Part shown: in pieces, positions 54,765 to 63,163 of the stretch
How positions within the stretch are numbered: the first letter of the stretch is position 1
Layout of the letters: every line of letters begins with the position of its first letter
Assembly (NCBI RefSeq): GCF_029011175.1
Contig: NZ_CP118946.1
Location: 372,001-436,000, forward strand
Direction of reading: 5' to 3'
DNA: 64,000 nt
Source: Winkia neuii
GTDB taxonomy: Bacteria; Actinomycetota; Actinomycetes; Actinomycetales; Actinomycetaceae
Made by a program: the position numbers and the translations under genes
Notes under the pieces: model-generated
The model's database searches: none
What the model was told of the DNA's origin: nothing
Seen by the model: the letters and a program-made list of their open reading frames with translations, nothing else

Positions 54765-55750
54765 TATTGTTCCCCTTTGCGCAGTGCCAAGAGCTTTTCG
54801 GCAGTGCCGGCAAAATCGTGCTCATTGACCTCTTCAACCAGGCCAATCTGCGAGGGCGGAAAACCAGCAGGGCCGTGCAGGGCACCTAAGATGGCCCCGG
54901 CTATGGCCCCAATGGTGTCGGTGTCCCCGCCCAGATTCGCCGCCGCGCACAGGGCCGTAAAAGGCTTGTCCGCATACTTGCAGGCCAGCAGTAGAGCGGC
55001 AGTAACCGATTCGGGAGACTGCACAGACGTGCCCACTACCTGCTGTAAGAAGGTAGAAAATTCTTCCTCACCCATGGATTGACACAGTGGCCACAGCGCC
55101 TTGAAGCGGGCGGGGATTGACGCGCCCGCGACCCAGTTGCCGTAGTCTTTGCTGCCCTCGGCGATCCCCGCAGCTAGCGCCTCGGGCAGGGCCGCCCCCT
55201 CCAGGACATTACTGATGGTCACCGCCACCGTCATGGCGGCCGAGATGCCGATCGTAGTGCCGTGAGTGAGTGACGATATCTGGCAGACGGACTCCCGAAG
55301 GTGCTGGCCAGGCGGGTAGGCAATGCCCACCGGCGCAATGCGCATCGTAGAACCGTTAGTGGAGCCGTATTTTCCCGCCTCTGTCAGGTCCCCGCCCTCG
55401 CGAATCTTATAGAGGGCGGCCTTGGTGGAAGGGCCGAGCAGATCTAGCGAACCTATCGCGATCATGTGGTCTTCCCAATCGAGTAACGCCTGCGCAAAGG
55501 CGGGAGCGGAGAGTCCCTGCACTAGCATGTGGGCGACGATGAGCGCCTGATCAGTGTCGTCAGTGACCCGTCCGGCAGGAAGATTCGGTGCGATTGGTTG
55601 GTCCGCACTGGCATCCCGAAGGTGCGTAATGCGCCCGTAGGTAGAGATAATCTGCTGCGGCGACAAGGATTGCGTGGGGGCCCCGAGCGCATCCCCTAAA
55701 GCTAGGCCTAGCAGGCAACCTTCCGCTTTTTCAATGAGGTCAACAGTCAT
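54764..55750 (-). CDS. ADP-ribosylglycohydrolase family protein
   Basis: A 328-residue protein with the binuclear Mg motifs of this family: RVTDDTDQAL near residue 65 and GGDTDTIGAIAGAILGALHG near 280. The start GCLLGLALGDALGAPTQ is typical. In yegU-like settings it may split a nucleoside or ADP-ribose-like compound rather than act on proteins; that is inference. The frame is open to 55795, but the ATG at 55750 follows AGGGGAATA. First gene of the operon with permease and kinase. Confidence 0.9.
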   Translation of the reverse strand: MTVDLIEKAEGCLLGLALGDALGAPTQSLSPQQIISTYGRITHLRDASADQPIAPNLPAGRVTDDTDQALIVAHMLVQGLSAPAFAQALLDWEDHMIAIGSLDLLGPSTKAALYKIREGGDLTEAGKYGSTNGSTMRIAPVGIAYPPGQHLRESVCQISSLTHGTTIGISAAMTVAVTISNVLEGAALPEALAAGIAEGSKDYGNWVAGASIPARFKALWPLCQSMGEEEFSTFLQQVVGTSVQSPESVTAALLLACKYADKPFTALCAAANLGGDTDTIGAIAGAILGALHGPAGFPPSQIGLVEEVNEHDFAGTAEKLLALRKGEQ

Positions 55751-55765
55751 TATTCCCCTAAGGTT

Positions 55766-55792
55766 TTTTCTAACCCTAGCGCTTTTAGAAAA
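55766..55792. promoter_or_regulatory. Inverted repeat upstream of the hydrolase-permease-kinase operon
   Basis: TTTTCTAA and TTAGAAAA, 11 bases apart (CCCTAGCGCTT between). It lies just upstream of the ADP-ribosylglycohydrolase start. A good candidate operator; no regulator gene is next to it. Confidence 0.5.
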
Positions 55793-55865
55793 CACGGGTA
55801 AATGAATCTCAAAAGACGCAAAAGTGGTAGCTCAAAATGCGGCAACAGCCAATACAGAACAAATG

Positions 55866-55905
55866 CGGTTAACGTTTCCTGCCCATTCGGTAACTGCGTT
55901 AACCT
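55866..55905. promoter_or_regulatory. Paired GTTAAC sites upstream of the plus-strand binding protein
   Basis: GGTTAACG near 55867 and CGTTAACC near 55897 form an inverted pair with centres 30 bp (about three turns) apart. They lie 50-80 bases before the start of the gene at 55945 and may be repressor sites. Confidence 0.45.
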
Positions 55906-55944
55906 GGCAGTAGTCAACTTTTCTATGCCTATTAGGGGGCGAAA

Positions 55945-57222
55945 ATGCGGACTCGTTTCTCCAAGTTGCTTGCCGCAAGTTCAATCATTCCGATTTGTGC
56001 GCTAGCAGGGTGCACAACAAATACCACCTCCGAACCCATCGAATTTTTACATACGCTGCCAGACGGACAGAACATGGTAAGCGTTTCCCAGATGGTGCAA
56101 AAGTGGAACAAGGAGCACCCAGCTTCGCAGGTCAAGGCCGAAAAATTCGATGCGGGCCTAGACGAACTGATCAAGAAGCTCGAGCTGGATGTAAAGGCAG
56201 GCACCGCCCCCTGCCTGGCAATGATGGGCTACAACGAGATCCCCGGTGTTTATACGAAATCACTGGTGCAAGACGTTACCGCCCAGGTAAAGCAATATCA
56301 GAAGAACTATTCGCCCTCGGCAGTGTCAATGACCGGGGTGGACGGCAAGTACTTTGGGCTCCCCACTGATACGGGCCCACTGGTGTATTTCTACAACAGG
56401 TCGGCTTTTGCGCGGTTAGGAATTGACCCGCCGCAGAATATTGCAGACTTTCGGAAGATAGGAAAAATAGCAGCCGAAAGTGGAAAATATGTAGCCGACT
56501 TTGAGCCTGACGAATCCCCATACTGGTTCTCCGCTCAGGCCATGGCCGCCGGAGACAAGTGGTACCAGATCGAGTCCGGCAAGTGGAAAGTGGGCGTGGA
56601 TGGGCCAGGAGCGAAGAGGGTCGCCAGCCTTTGGCAGGGTCTCTTTGCAGACGGCGCTGCTCTGAAACTGCCCCGGTGGGATGACACCTTCAAGAAGGCA
56701 CTGCAACAGGGAAAACTGATCGGTACCATCGGAGGAGCCTGGGAGGCCCCGCTGCTGGCCGCAGACATGCAGGAGACAACCGACAAGTGGGGGATTGCCC
56801 CGCTGCCCGATCTGGGGGCGGGCAAGCAGACGGCTCCTGACGGCGGCTCTGCCGTAGTAGTCATGAAGGGGTGCAAGGCCCCGGACAAGGCCGTCGAATT
56901 TGCAAACTGGTTCAACACCAACGTGGACGACCTAGCCTCGCAGGGGCTGGTGGTAGCCGCGAAGGATACCCCGAAGAGCGATGCGAAAGTATCGCAGTTC
57001 TACGGCGGGCAGAATGTAGTAGCGGCCGCTAAAGAAGCTGAAGACGCAATGGTGCAAGATGCCTACTTTATTCCCGGTTATGACACGGTAGCCGAGGCAA
57101 TCAAACGCAGTGCCGGCGAAGTGGCCGACGGTACTGCTCCTGTCGGCGAGCTATTCTCGGTGGCACAAGCTGAATCAGTGCTGGTGCTGAAAGACTTGAA
57201 ACTTCCGGTAGCGGAAAGATAA
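55945..57222 (+). CDS. Sugar ABC transporter substrate-binding lipoprotein (second copy)
   Basis: A 425-residue lipoprotein: signal peptide with lipobox LAGC (lipid on the Cys near residue 26), then a type I/MalE-like binding fold, with YFGLPTDTGPLVYFYNRSAFARLG. Family 1 extracellular solute-binding protein. It binds an oligosaccharide or similar outside the cell for an importer. It is alone on the plus strand, convergent with the permease pair, and is only distantly similar to the binding protein at 59081. The ATG follows TTAGGGGG. Confidence 0.88.
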   Translation: MRTRFSKLLAASSIIPICALAGCTTNTTSEPIEFLHTLPDGQNMVSVSQMVQKWNKEHPASQVKAEKFDAGLDELIKKLELDVKAGTAPCLAMMGYNEIPGVYTKSLVQDVTAQVKQYQKNYSPSAVSMTGVDGKYFGLPTDTGPLVYFYNRSAFARLGIDPPQNIADFRKIGKIAAESGKYVADFEPDESPYWFSAQAMAAGDKWYQIESGKWKVGVDGPGAKRVASLWQGLFADGAALKLPRWDDTFKKALQQGKLIGTIGGAWEAPLLAADMQETTDKWGIAPLPDLGAGKQTAPDGGSAVVVMKGCKAPDKAVEFANWFNTNVDDLASQGLVVAAKDTPKSDAKVSQFYGGQNVVAAAKEAEDAMVQDAYFIPGYDTVAEAIKRSAGEVADGTAPVGELFSVAQAESVLVLKDLKLPVAER

Positions 57223-57227
57223 AAATT

Positions 57228-57258
57228 TGGGGCGGTTAGCGCGTAGCTAACCGCCCCA
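57228..57258. terminator. Bidirectional terminator between the binding protein and MalG-like permease
   Basis: TGGGGCGGTTAGC and GCTAACCGCCCCA form a 13-bp perfect stem around a 5-base loop. It stops the plus-strand gene and the minus-strand operon. Confidence 0.9.
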
Positions 57259-57271
57259 GAACTTTGCACGC

Positions 57272-58144
57272 TTACTTGATCGAGCCAGCCGTGAGACCGC
57301 CGATTAGGCGCTTTTCAACCACCGCAAACAGAATCACCACCGGAATGATGGCAACCACGGAAACCCCGAAGACGTACTGCCAACTGGTCTCGTACTGCCC
57401 CACGAACTTGGTGAGCGCGACCGACAGTGGTTGCTTGTCCGGCGAGGACAGCACTACCAGGGAGGCGGCGAATTCGTTCCAGGCGGCAACGAACGTGAAG
57501 ATCACCGCAGTCACGATTCCTGGCCAAACGAGCGGCAAATTGATGCGGAATAGGACGGTCAGAAGCCCGGCCCCGTCAATTTGTGCGGCCTCGTCGACCT
57601 CGGCAGGTACGGAGGCAAAGAAGGAATGCATAATCCACGTTGCGAAGGCCAAGTTGAAGGCCGAATTGATAAGGATCATTGCCAGTAGCGTGTCGTTGAG
57701 GGACAGCATCTGGAATTCCCGGAAGAGCCCAGCAACTACCAGCGCCGGGGGACACATTTGCGTAAGCAACACCAGGAAGAGGAAGGCACCGCGCCCAGGG
57801 AACCGGAATCTGGCAGTGTAATAGGCTGCCGGCATCGCCACGATCACCACGATCAGGGTGGCCACTGCGGCAATGATCAGAGTAGACAGCAGGTTCTGCC
57901 CTACCGGCGTTTCAGGCGTGGACCACATGGTCAGGTAATTGTCGAAATGCCAGTTTTGGGGTAGGTACGTGGGCGGGATTGACAGCACTTCTGCCCGCGA
58001 CTTGAGCGAGCCGAGCACCATTACCAAATATGGCAACACGAAGAGGACGATCAGCACTATGCCCGCTGCAACGCGCAGGCCGGTGTGCGGGTGTGCTCCC
58101 GGGGCCGACGGTTCGCTGTGCCGTTTCCACCAGTTTTTGAGCAT
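57272..58144 (-). CDS. Sugar ABC transporter permease, MalG type
   Basis: The 290-residue inner-membrane permease has six helices and an EAA loop (EVDEAAQIDGAG) that contacts the ATPase. It pairs with the MalF-type protein and a shared ATPase (MsiK-like) not coded here. The ATG at 58144 lies seven bases after the repaired malF stop; in the sequence as given malF continues past it by 88 bases. GGGGGG is the likely ribosome site. Last gene of the operon. Confidence 0.9.
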   Translation of the reverse strand: MLKNWWKRHSEPSAPGAHPHTGLRVAAGIVLIVLFVLPYLVMVLGSLKSRAEVLSIPPTYLPQNWHFDNYLTMWSTPETPVGQNLLSTLIIAAVATLIVVIVAMPAAYYTARFRFPGRGAFLFLVLLTQMCPPALVVAGLFREFQMLSLNDTLLAMILINSAFNLAFATWIMHSFFASVPAEVDEAAQIDGAGLLTVLFRINLPLVWPGIVTAVIFTFVAAWNEFAASLVVLSSPDKQPLSVALTKFVGQYETSWQYVFGVSVVAIIPVVILFAVVEKRLIGGLTAGSIK

Positions 58145-59043
58145 GAGTCTTCAACCCCCCTCATTGGTTTCGCAAGAGCCAGATAGATCCCTATGATGAC
58201 GATCATCAGGACCAAATTCAGTACCGAAAGGGCACTGGCCCAGTCGACGTGGCCGCGAGCGCGGATGTATTTGAACAGCAGTGTGGTCGTGGTGTCGGCG
58301 CTGTTGCCGGGGATGGCGCCGGTCATAACCTGCAGGATTGGGATGTTGTTGAACACGTTGATGATGTTGATGGTGGTGGCGGTTGCCAGTGCTGGTTTCA
58401 GCTGCGGCAGGATGATCGAAAAGTAGGTGCGCACCTTGGAGGCGCCGTCTACGCGGGCGGCTTCTAGCACGTCATTGGTGATGGCTTGGTGGCCGGCCAG
58501 CAGCGTGTAAGTAGTGAACGGAAGTGAAACAAATACTGCTACTGCGATTGCCACTAGGAAAGCGGGAATGGGTTGGGAAGTGATTCCTAGGTCGGTTCTG
58601 GAAGTCAGTCCGATGTCTTTTAGGAATTGCTGTGCCAACCCTAGTTTTGGTTGCAGGGAGTAGTAGACCACGGTGGTGGTCATTACTACCGAGGCAGCCC
58701 AGGGGATGATGACTGCCAGGCGCACTAGGCGGCGGCCTGGGAAAGCTTTGTTTAGGAAGTTGGCCAGTGCTAGTGAAAGGACGATGGTGATCACTACGAC
58801 GGCGATTACCCAGATGGCGGTATTGGCCAGGACGCGGGGAAGAGCCGGGTCCGAGAGCACCTTGGTGTAGTTGTCCAGTCCCACAAATCCTTTGTCACGG
58901 CCGATGCGCGATATTTTGCGGGTGGAATTGAAGATCATCAGTCCCATTGGGTAGGCAACGATGGCTGCGATTAGGACGAGGACGGGCGCGAGCCAGGGGA
59001 GTGCTCTGAGCGCCGCGGAGGTCTTATTTTTGTTATTTTTCAT
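58057..59043 (-). CDS. Sugar ABC transporter permease, MalF type
   Basis: The permease has six helices and an EAA loop (NDVLEAARVDGASK). As written it has 328 residues with an odd polar tail (EDSCSKTGGNGT...) that overlaps malG by 88 bases. One more G in the six-G run at 58155-58160 would stop it at 58151, giving 297 residues, a standard length and gene spacing. The frame is open to 59076; the ATG at 59043 (MKNNKNKTS) is chosen. No ribosome site is seen. A hairpin lies just upstream. Confidence 0.87.
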   Translation of the reverse strand: MKNNKNKTSAALRALPWLAPVLVLIAAIVAYPMGLMIFNSTRKISRIGRDKGFVGLDNYTKVLSDPALPRVLANTAIWVIAVVVITIVLSLALANFLNKAFPGRRLVRLAVIIPWAASVVMTTTVVYYSLQPKLGLAQQFLKDIGLTSRTDLGITSQPIPAFLVAIAVAVFVSLPFTTYTLLAGHQAITNDVLEAARVDGASKVRTYFSIILPQLKPALATATTINIINVFNNIPILQVMTGAIPGNSADTTTTLLFKYIRARGHVDWASALSVLNLVLMIVIIGIYLALAKPMRGVEDSCSKTGGNGTANRRPREHTRTPACALQRA

Positions 59044-59052
59044 GGGGGTGGA

Positions 59053-59076
59053 GTGGGGGTGGTTTCCCACCCCCAC
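59053..59076 (-). terminator. Hairpin between binding-protein gene and malF
   Basis: GTGGGGGTGG and CCACCCCCAC form a 10-bp stem with a 4-base loop, directly after the binding-protein stop and directly before malF. No T run follows, so it probably protects or attenuates the mRNA, giving more binding protein than permease. Confidence 0.6.
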
Positions 59077-59080
59077 CGTT

Positions 59081-60328
59081 TTAGTCTTGTTCGGATTCGG
59101 ATTGGATTTGTTTTAGTACCGTGGCTGGATCTTCTGTGGCGATCTTGCCAATGTTGGATTGGATCGAGCCCTGCACGGATTGCCACTTTGGGTTGGTGAA
59201 GGGGTAGAACTTCGCCTTGGGGAGCAGCGGAATGAATTCCTTGGTGGTGGGGTCGTCCTTCATGGCCTCACCAGCGCTCTTGGTGATCGGGATGAAGCCT
59301 AGGGTTCCTACGAACTTGGGGTAGGCAGCATCTGAGTAGAAGTAGTCGAAGAACTTCTTGATCGCTTCCTGCTTGTCGGCGCCGTTGTCGAAGGCCATCA
59401 GGTGGTCGGCAACGCCCAGGGTTACTTCTGAGCCGTCTTTGGTGGGTATTGGGGCGATCTTGTAGTTCAGCTTGGGGTTCTGTTCTTCGATCAGCTTCTT
59501 GTATTGGGGTAGTCCGACTACCATGCCGAGCTTGCCTTGGAAGAATGTTTTTCCGAGCGGGGTGCGTTGGGCGGAACCGGGGTTAGCTTCAGTGGCGCCC
59601 TCTTTGATCAGCTTCTGCATGAAATTGGCGGCCTCAACGTTGGCCTTCTGGTCTACCGTGATCTTGTTTTCGTCACCGTAGCCGCCGCCTGCGCCGAAGA
59701 ACCAGATTGCAGCCTCAGCCTGGGCCTCCTCGTTACCGAGCGGCATTCCGTAACCGTCTACACCATCTTTGCCTAGGGCTTTGATTGCTTTGGCGTCCTT
59801 TTCTAGCTCAGCCCAGGTCTTTGGTGGGGCGGTGATGCCGGCCTCTTTGAATAGGTCTTCGTTGTAGAAGAGGGCGCGGGCCGAAGCGAATAGGGGTAGC
59901 CCGTACTGGGTGCCCTCCATGGAGGCATTCTTCCTGAAGGAGTCCTGGATGTTATCCAGGGTCTTCTTCGAGGCAACGTCCTCGGCACTGTAGAGCAGGT
60001 CGTCGGCGGCAAAATCAGTGAACGAGTCGATGTTCAAAATGTCGGGTGCTTTGTCCGCTTGAATGTTCTGGCGCACCACGTCATTGATGTTCTCCCACGA
60101 TTCAACCTGCAGGTCGATGTTGATGTCTGGGTTTTCTTTCTTGAAACCGTCGATAACCTCGCCCCACAATTCCTTCACATTGTCGGTGTAGGCGGGCACC
60201 AGCATCTTTAGGGTGGTACCTGAATCTGAGGAAGCGGAATCATCTTTGCTTTGCCCACAACCGGCAAGGGTGAGGGCGGTAACTCCGGCGACACCTGCCG
60301 CCAGTAATCGCGTCGTTGCGTTGCGCAT
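59081..60328 (-). CDS. Sugar ABC transporter substrate-binding lipoprotein
   Basis: A 415-residue lipoprotein: signal peptide with lipobox LAGC, Ser-rich linker, then a family 1 solute-binding fold (YGLPLFASARALFYNEDLFKEAGI). It captures the sugar for the MalF/MalG-type permease downstream. The ATG follows AGGGA. It is downstream of the aldolase with 150 bases between, which hold palindromes at 60400-60466, so it may have its own promoter. Codon use and length are typical. Confidence 0.93.
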   Translation of the reverse strand: MRNATTRLLAAGVAGVTALTLAGCGQSKDDSASSDSGTTLKMLVPAYTDNVKELWGEVIDGFKKENPDINIDLQVESWENINDVVRQNIQADKAPDILNIDSFTDFAADDLLYSAEDVASKKTLDNIQDSFRKNASMEGTQYGLPLFASARALFYNEDLFKEAGITAPPKTWAELEKDAKAIKALGKDGVDGYGMPLGNEEAQAEAAIWFFGAGGGYGDENKITVDQKANVEAANFMQKLIKEGATEANPGSAQRTPLGKTFFQGKLGMVVGLPQYKKLIEEQNPKLNYKIAPIPTKDGSEVTLGVADHLMAFDNGADKQEAIKKFFDYFYSDAAYPKFVGTLGFIPITKSAGEAMKDDPTTKEFIPLLPKAKFYPFTNPKWQSVQGSIQSNIGKIATEDPATVLKQIQSESEQD

Positions 60329-60399
60329 ATGTATCCCTAACTGTTTTTATGCACCTCTGCGTGCACCGTTAAAGTATGCGCAATTGGATGGGCCGGGAA

Positions 60400-60466
60400 G
60401 GCCAATAACTGGCATTATTAGAAGATTCTAATGAACCACCTGCGGTTTTACTGCCAGTTATCGGCC
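60400..60466. promoter_or_regulatory. Cluster of three palindromes between aldolase and binding-protein genes
   Basis: GGCCAATAACTGGCA (60400-60414) and TGCCAGTTATCGGCC (60452-60466) form a 15-bp inverted pair with one mismatch, centres 52 bp apart; each is itself of the form GCCA-N5-TGGC (the second with one change). Between them, ATTAGAA-GA-TTCTAAT (60417-60432) is a third palindrome. The layout fits a repressor looping between two operators, about five helical turns apart. Confidence 0.6.
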
Positions 60467-60479
60467 AACTGTTCCATCC

Positions 60480-61313
60480 TTATGAGCGATATAGCTGCAG
60501 GAGGCGTTCGACCTCTGCGCGCACCTGCTCATCTGCCGGCCCCAAATACTTGCGAGGGTCGACCAGCTGTTCGTCCTCCTTCAAAGCCGCCCGCACCTGC
60601 TGGGTGCAGACCACATTCAGGTGGGTAGAGACATTGATCTTGGTCATTCCGGCCCTGATTGCCGCTACCATGCCGTCGTCAGGAACCCCCGAAGACCCGT
60701 GCAGCACAAGGGGAACAGGCACTGCTTGGCGGATCCGTTCGATCAGGGAATTGTCTAACACCGCTTCGCGAGTTGCCATGGCGTGCGAAGAACCCACCGC
60801 CACCGCCAGTAGATCCACGCCGGTATCCGCTACGAACTGGGCCGCATCTTCGGGAGCAGTGCGGGCCTTCGGATCGTGCACGCCGTTCTTGCCCCCGACC
60901 TCACCTAGCTCGGCCTCGACGGACACGCCGTTCTGGTGCGCGTAAGCGACGATCTGCGCGGTAGCTTCGCGGTTTTCCGCATCCGGCAGCTTGGAGCCGT
61001 CGTACATGACCGAGGAATAGCCCAGGTCAATGGCGCGGCGGCACAGTTGCGGATCTTCCGCATGGTCTAGATGCACCCCCACCGGCACTTTTGCCTCTTT
61101 CGCGAGGGCGAGCAGTGCTGAAGATAGGGGCGCGAACCTGCCGTGCCATTTCACGGCATTTTGCGACAGCTGCAAGATCACCGGCAGCCCTACGTTTTCG
61201 GCGGCGCGGACGAACATTTCTGCGTGGTGCAGCAGCACCACATTGAAAGCGCCCAAGCCCTGCTTGTTTGCTGCTGCCTGGCGAGCCAGGGCAGCGGTGT
61301 CGGATAGGGGCAT
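60480..61313 (-). CDS. Class II aldolase, GatY/KbaY type (probable tagatose-1,6-bisphosphate aldolase)
   Basis: A 277-residue zinc aldolase related to Fba and to GatY/KbaY: VGVHLDHAEDPQ (zinc ligands), MYDGSKLPDAENRE, GEVGGKNG, LVLHGSSGV, KINVSTHLN. It splits a ketose 1,6-bisphosphate into two trioses. It differs from the Fba at 50252, which has the long form, and lies with PfkB, ROK and SIS genes, so tagatose 1,6-bisphosphate is likely. The ATG at 61313, after TTGGAGGAATA, overlaps the kinase stop by one base (TAATG). Confidence 0.88.
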   Translation of the reverse strand: MPLSDTAALARQAAANKQGLGAFNVVLLHHAEMFVRAAENVGLPVILQLSQNAVKWHGRFAPLSSALLALAKEAKVPVGVHLDHAEDPQLCRRAIDLGYSSVMYDGSKLPDAENREATAQIVAYAHQNGVSVEAELGEVGGKNGVHDPKARTAPEDAAQFVADTGVDLLAVAVGSSHAMATREAVLDNSLIERIRQAVPVPLVLHGSSGVPDDGMVAAIRAGMTKINVSTHLNVVCTQQVRAALKEDEQLVDPRKYLGPADEQVRAEVERLLQLYRS

Positions 61314-62215
61314 TATTCCTCCAAAAGTTTTTGGTAAAGCGCCGGGTCGAAAGCACCGGCCGTAGGGGCGGCTACCGTAGCCGCCGCCAATGCGCTGGCC
61401 TTCCTTAGCCAGCAAGAAAGTTCGTCTTTGGATTGTGGGAGCTGGCCGGCCTCCTCCATCTGCGAGGCCAGCGAGGCAACTAAAGAATCGCCAGCACCGG
61501 TCGGGTTGCCGTGCACCCGCGTGGCGGGCGGCTGGCTGACCTGCATATGCGCGGTAAAAGCAGCCACGCCCTTGGCGCCCAAAGAACACACCACCATCTG
61601 GGCCCCCAGTTGCAAAAGCCGGGCCGCCCCCGCGGCCACTTCGCCCGCGCCGGTCGCCGCCGCCAGTTCTGCCTCGTTAGGTTTCAGAAGGTCCGCGCCC
61701 GCGTTCGCGGCCTCCAGTAGCAGCGGGCCGGAAGTATCTACAACCACCAGGCTTCCGCCCTCCTTGGCAGCCTCAACTAGCATCCGCAACACTCCCGCGG
61801 GGGTGTGGGGTGGAAAGGAGCCGCAGATAGTTACAACTTGGGCGCCCTCGTCCCGCAGCTGGCAAGCCAAGGTCTGCCACAGCGAATCGGGCTGGTCCGC
61901 CCCCGCCTCGTTGAAGATCGTGGCGTCACCGTCAGAAGTGATATTTACGGTCTGGCGGGTAGGGGCGGCAGAAGGCACAAACCGTTGCTCTACCGCATCA
62001 TCTTGCAGCAGGCGGCGAATGCGGTTCCCGTTGGCTCCACCCAGCGGACCGGTAGTCGCGACCCGATGCCCAAGACGGGCTGCCACCCGTGCCACGTTGA
62101 TTCCCTTGCCGCCAGCGGCAACTGTGGGCGCAACGCGGTAAGAAGACCCCACCTGCAGGTGCTCCACCCGGTAGGTAACGTCGAGGGCGGGATTAGCGGT
62201 AAGTGTCAGAATCAT
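61313..62215 (-). CDS. PfkB family phosphosugar kinase (tagatose-6-phosphate or 1-phosphofructokinase type)
   Basis: A 300-residue kinase of the LacC/FruK subfamily: TLTANPALDVTYRV, AAGGKGINVARVAARLG, VDTSGPLLLEA, LLKPNEAE and GNPTGAGDSLVASL with the catalytic Asp. It makes the bisphosphate that the next enzyme cleaves. Position right before the aldolase suits tagatose-6-phosphate. The ATG is directly after the ROK stop. Confidence 0.9.
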   Translation of the reverse strand: MILTLTANPALDVTYRVEHLQVGSSYRVAPTVAAGGKGINVARVAARLGHRVATTGPLGGANGNRIRRLLQDDAVEQRFVPSAAPTRQTVNITSDGDATIFNEAGADQPDSLWQTLACQLRDEGAQVVTICGSFPPHTPAGVLRMLVEAAKEGGSLVVVDTSGPLLLEAANAGADLLKPNEAELAAATGAGEVAAGAARLLQLGAQMVVCSLGAKGVAAFTAHMQVSQPPATRVHGNPTGAGDSLVASLASQMEEAGQLPQSKDELSCWLRKASALAAATVAAPTAGAFDPALYQKLLEE

Positions 62216-63163
62216 CTAATCCACCGCTGGGAAACTAATGGGCAGTGCGCGCCACTGCACGTAGGAATCGAACGAGCGCACTGCAGCCCCCAGAGCCTGA
62301 CTGTAAGTACCCAAGGTGGCACTGCGCAGAGGAGCTTCGGGGAGCAGCGGCGAGTACGAGCGCAGCTGCTGTGCAATGGGATTGAGCAGCAGAGGACCAG
62401 CCCCAGCCATACCCCCACCCACGACTACGGGAATGGGACCAAGCAAATGAATGGCAGCGGCAATGGAGCGCGACAACTCGCCCAGACCAGAACTAATGAT
62501 GTGCCGCGCCAATTCGTTGCCGCCGCGAGCCAGATCGAAGACCTCGCGCGCCCCCGCATCCTCTGCAATGAGGCGCGGATCCGCCCTCCACATGCGGCGT
62601 GCGAAAGCGGAGGCCGAACACACCTTTTCCAACGTGGTGTTCTGGCCGGGCCGATCCGGATCGGGCACCAGGTGTTGCCCGATCTCGCCAGACCACGGGT
62701 GGGCGGCCACGGGGTAGCCGTCGATGATCAAGGCTGCGGAAACGCCGGTACCCAGGGCAATGTAGAGGCTATCGGCCTCTGCCGCACCCCACCTGCTTTC
62801 CCCAAGAGCGCCCGAACGCACGTCATGCGCTAGCACTACGGGTACCTGCAGGGCAGTGGCGAGGGCGTCGCGCAGCGGGTAATCTTTCCACCCCAAATTG
62901 ACGGAGTAGACCCCCACCCCGTGTTCCTCGTCAACAATGCCCGGTACTGCCACCGTTACGGTGGGTACCAACTCGGTGACGCCCTCGAGCCCGCTACTTT
63001 CAGCGCGCATAGTGGCATACAGATCCGCGAGCGCGTCGATAATGTCCTCCACCTTGCCGGTGCGCGGAGTGGGGCGATTCCACCTGGCTGCGACCTCGCC
63101 GGTTTTGCTGGCAAGCACCGCCTTGATGTTGGTGCCGCCGACATCTATCCCGAAGGCGTGCAT
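62216..63163 (-). CDS. ROK family sugar kinase or regulator, without zinc motif
   Basis: A 315-residue protein: IDVGGTNIKAVL (ATP loop), LAHDVRSGALGE, YIALGTGVSAALIIDG, PIPVVVGGGMAGAGPLL. The CxCGxxGCxE zinc site of ROK proteins is missing; the region reads GEIGQHLVPDPDRPGQNTTLEKVC. No helix-turn-helix is present, so it is a kinase, not a NagC/XylR regulator. It may phosphorylate an amino sugar or hexose. The ATG overlaps the SIS gene by one base. Confidence 0.88.
   Translation of the reverse strand: MHAFGIDVGGTNIKAVLASKTGEVAARWNRPTPRTGKVEDIIDALADLYATMRAESSGLEGVTELVPTVTVAVPGIVDEEHGVGVYSVNLGWKDYPLRDALATALQVPVVLAHDVRSGALGESRWGAAEADSLYIALGTGVSAALIIDGYPVAAHPWSGEIGQHLVPDPDRPGQNTTLEKVCSASAFARRMWRADPRLIAEDAGAREVFDLARGGNELARHIISSGLGELSRSIAAAIHLLGPIPVVVGGGMAGAGPLLLNPIAQQLRSYSPLLPEAPLRSATLGTYSQALGAAVRSFDSYVQWRALPISFPAVD

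Noticed and set aside
50252-61313. Redundant pair of glycolytic class II aldolases
   Set aside because: The copy at 60480 is the shorter GatY/KbaY type and is embedded in a sugar operon, so it is probably not a second Fba.
61314-61589. Longer N-terminus for the aldolase
   Set aside because: It lies within the kinase gene in another frame; the TAATG overlap at 61311-61315 with GGAGGAATA is the natural start.
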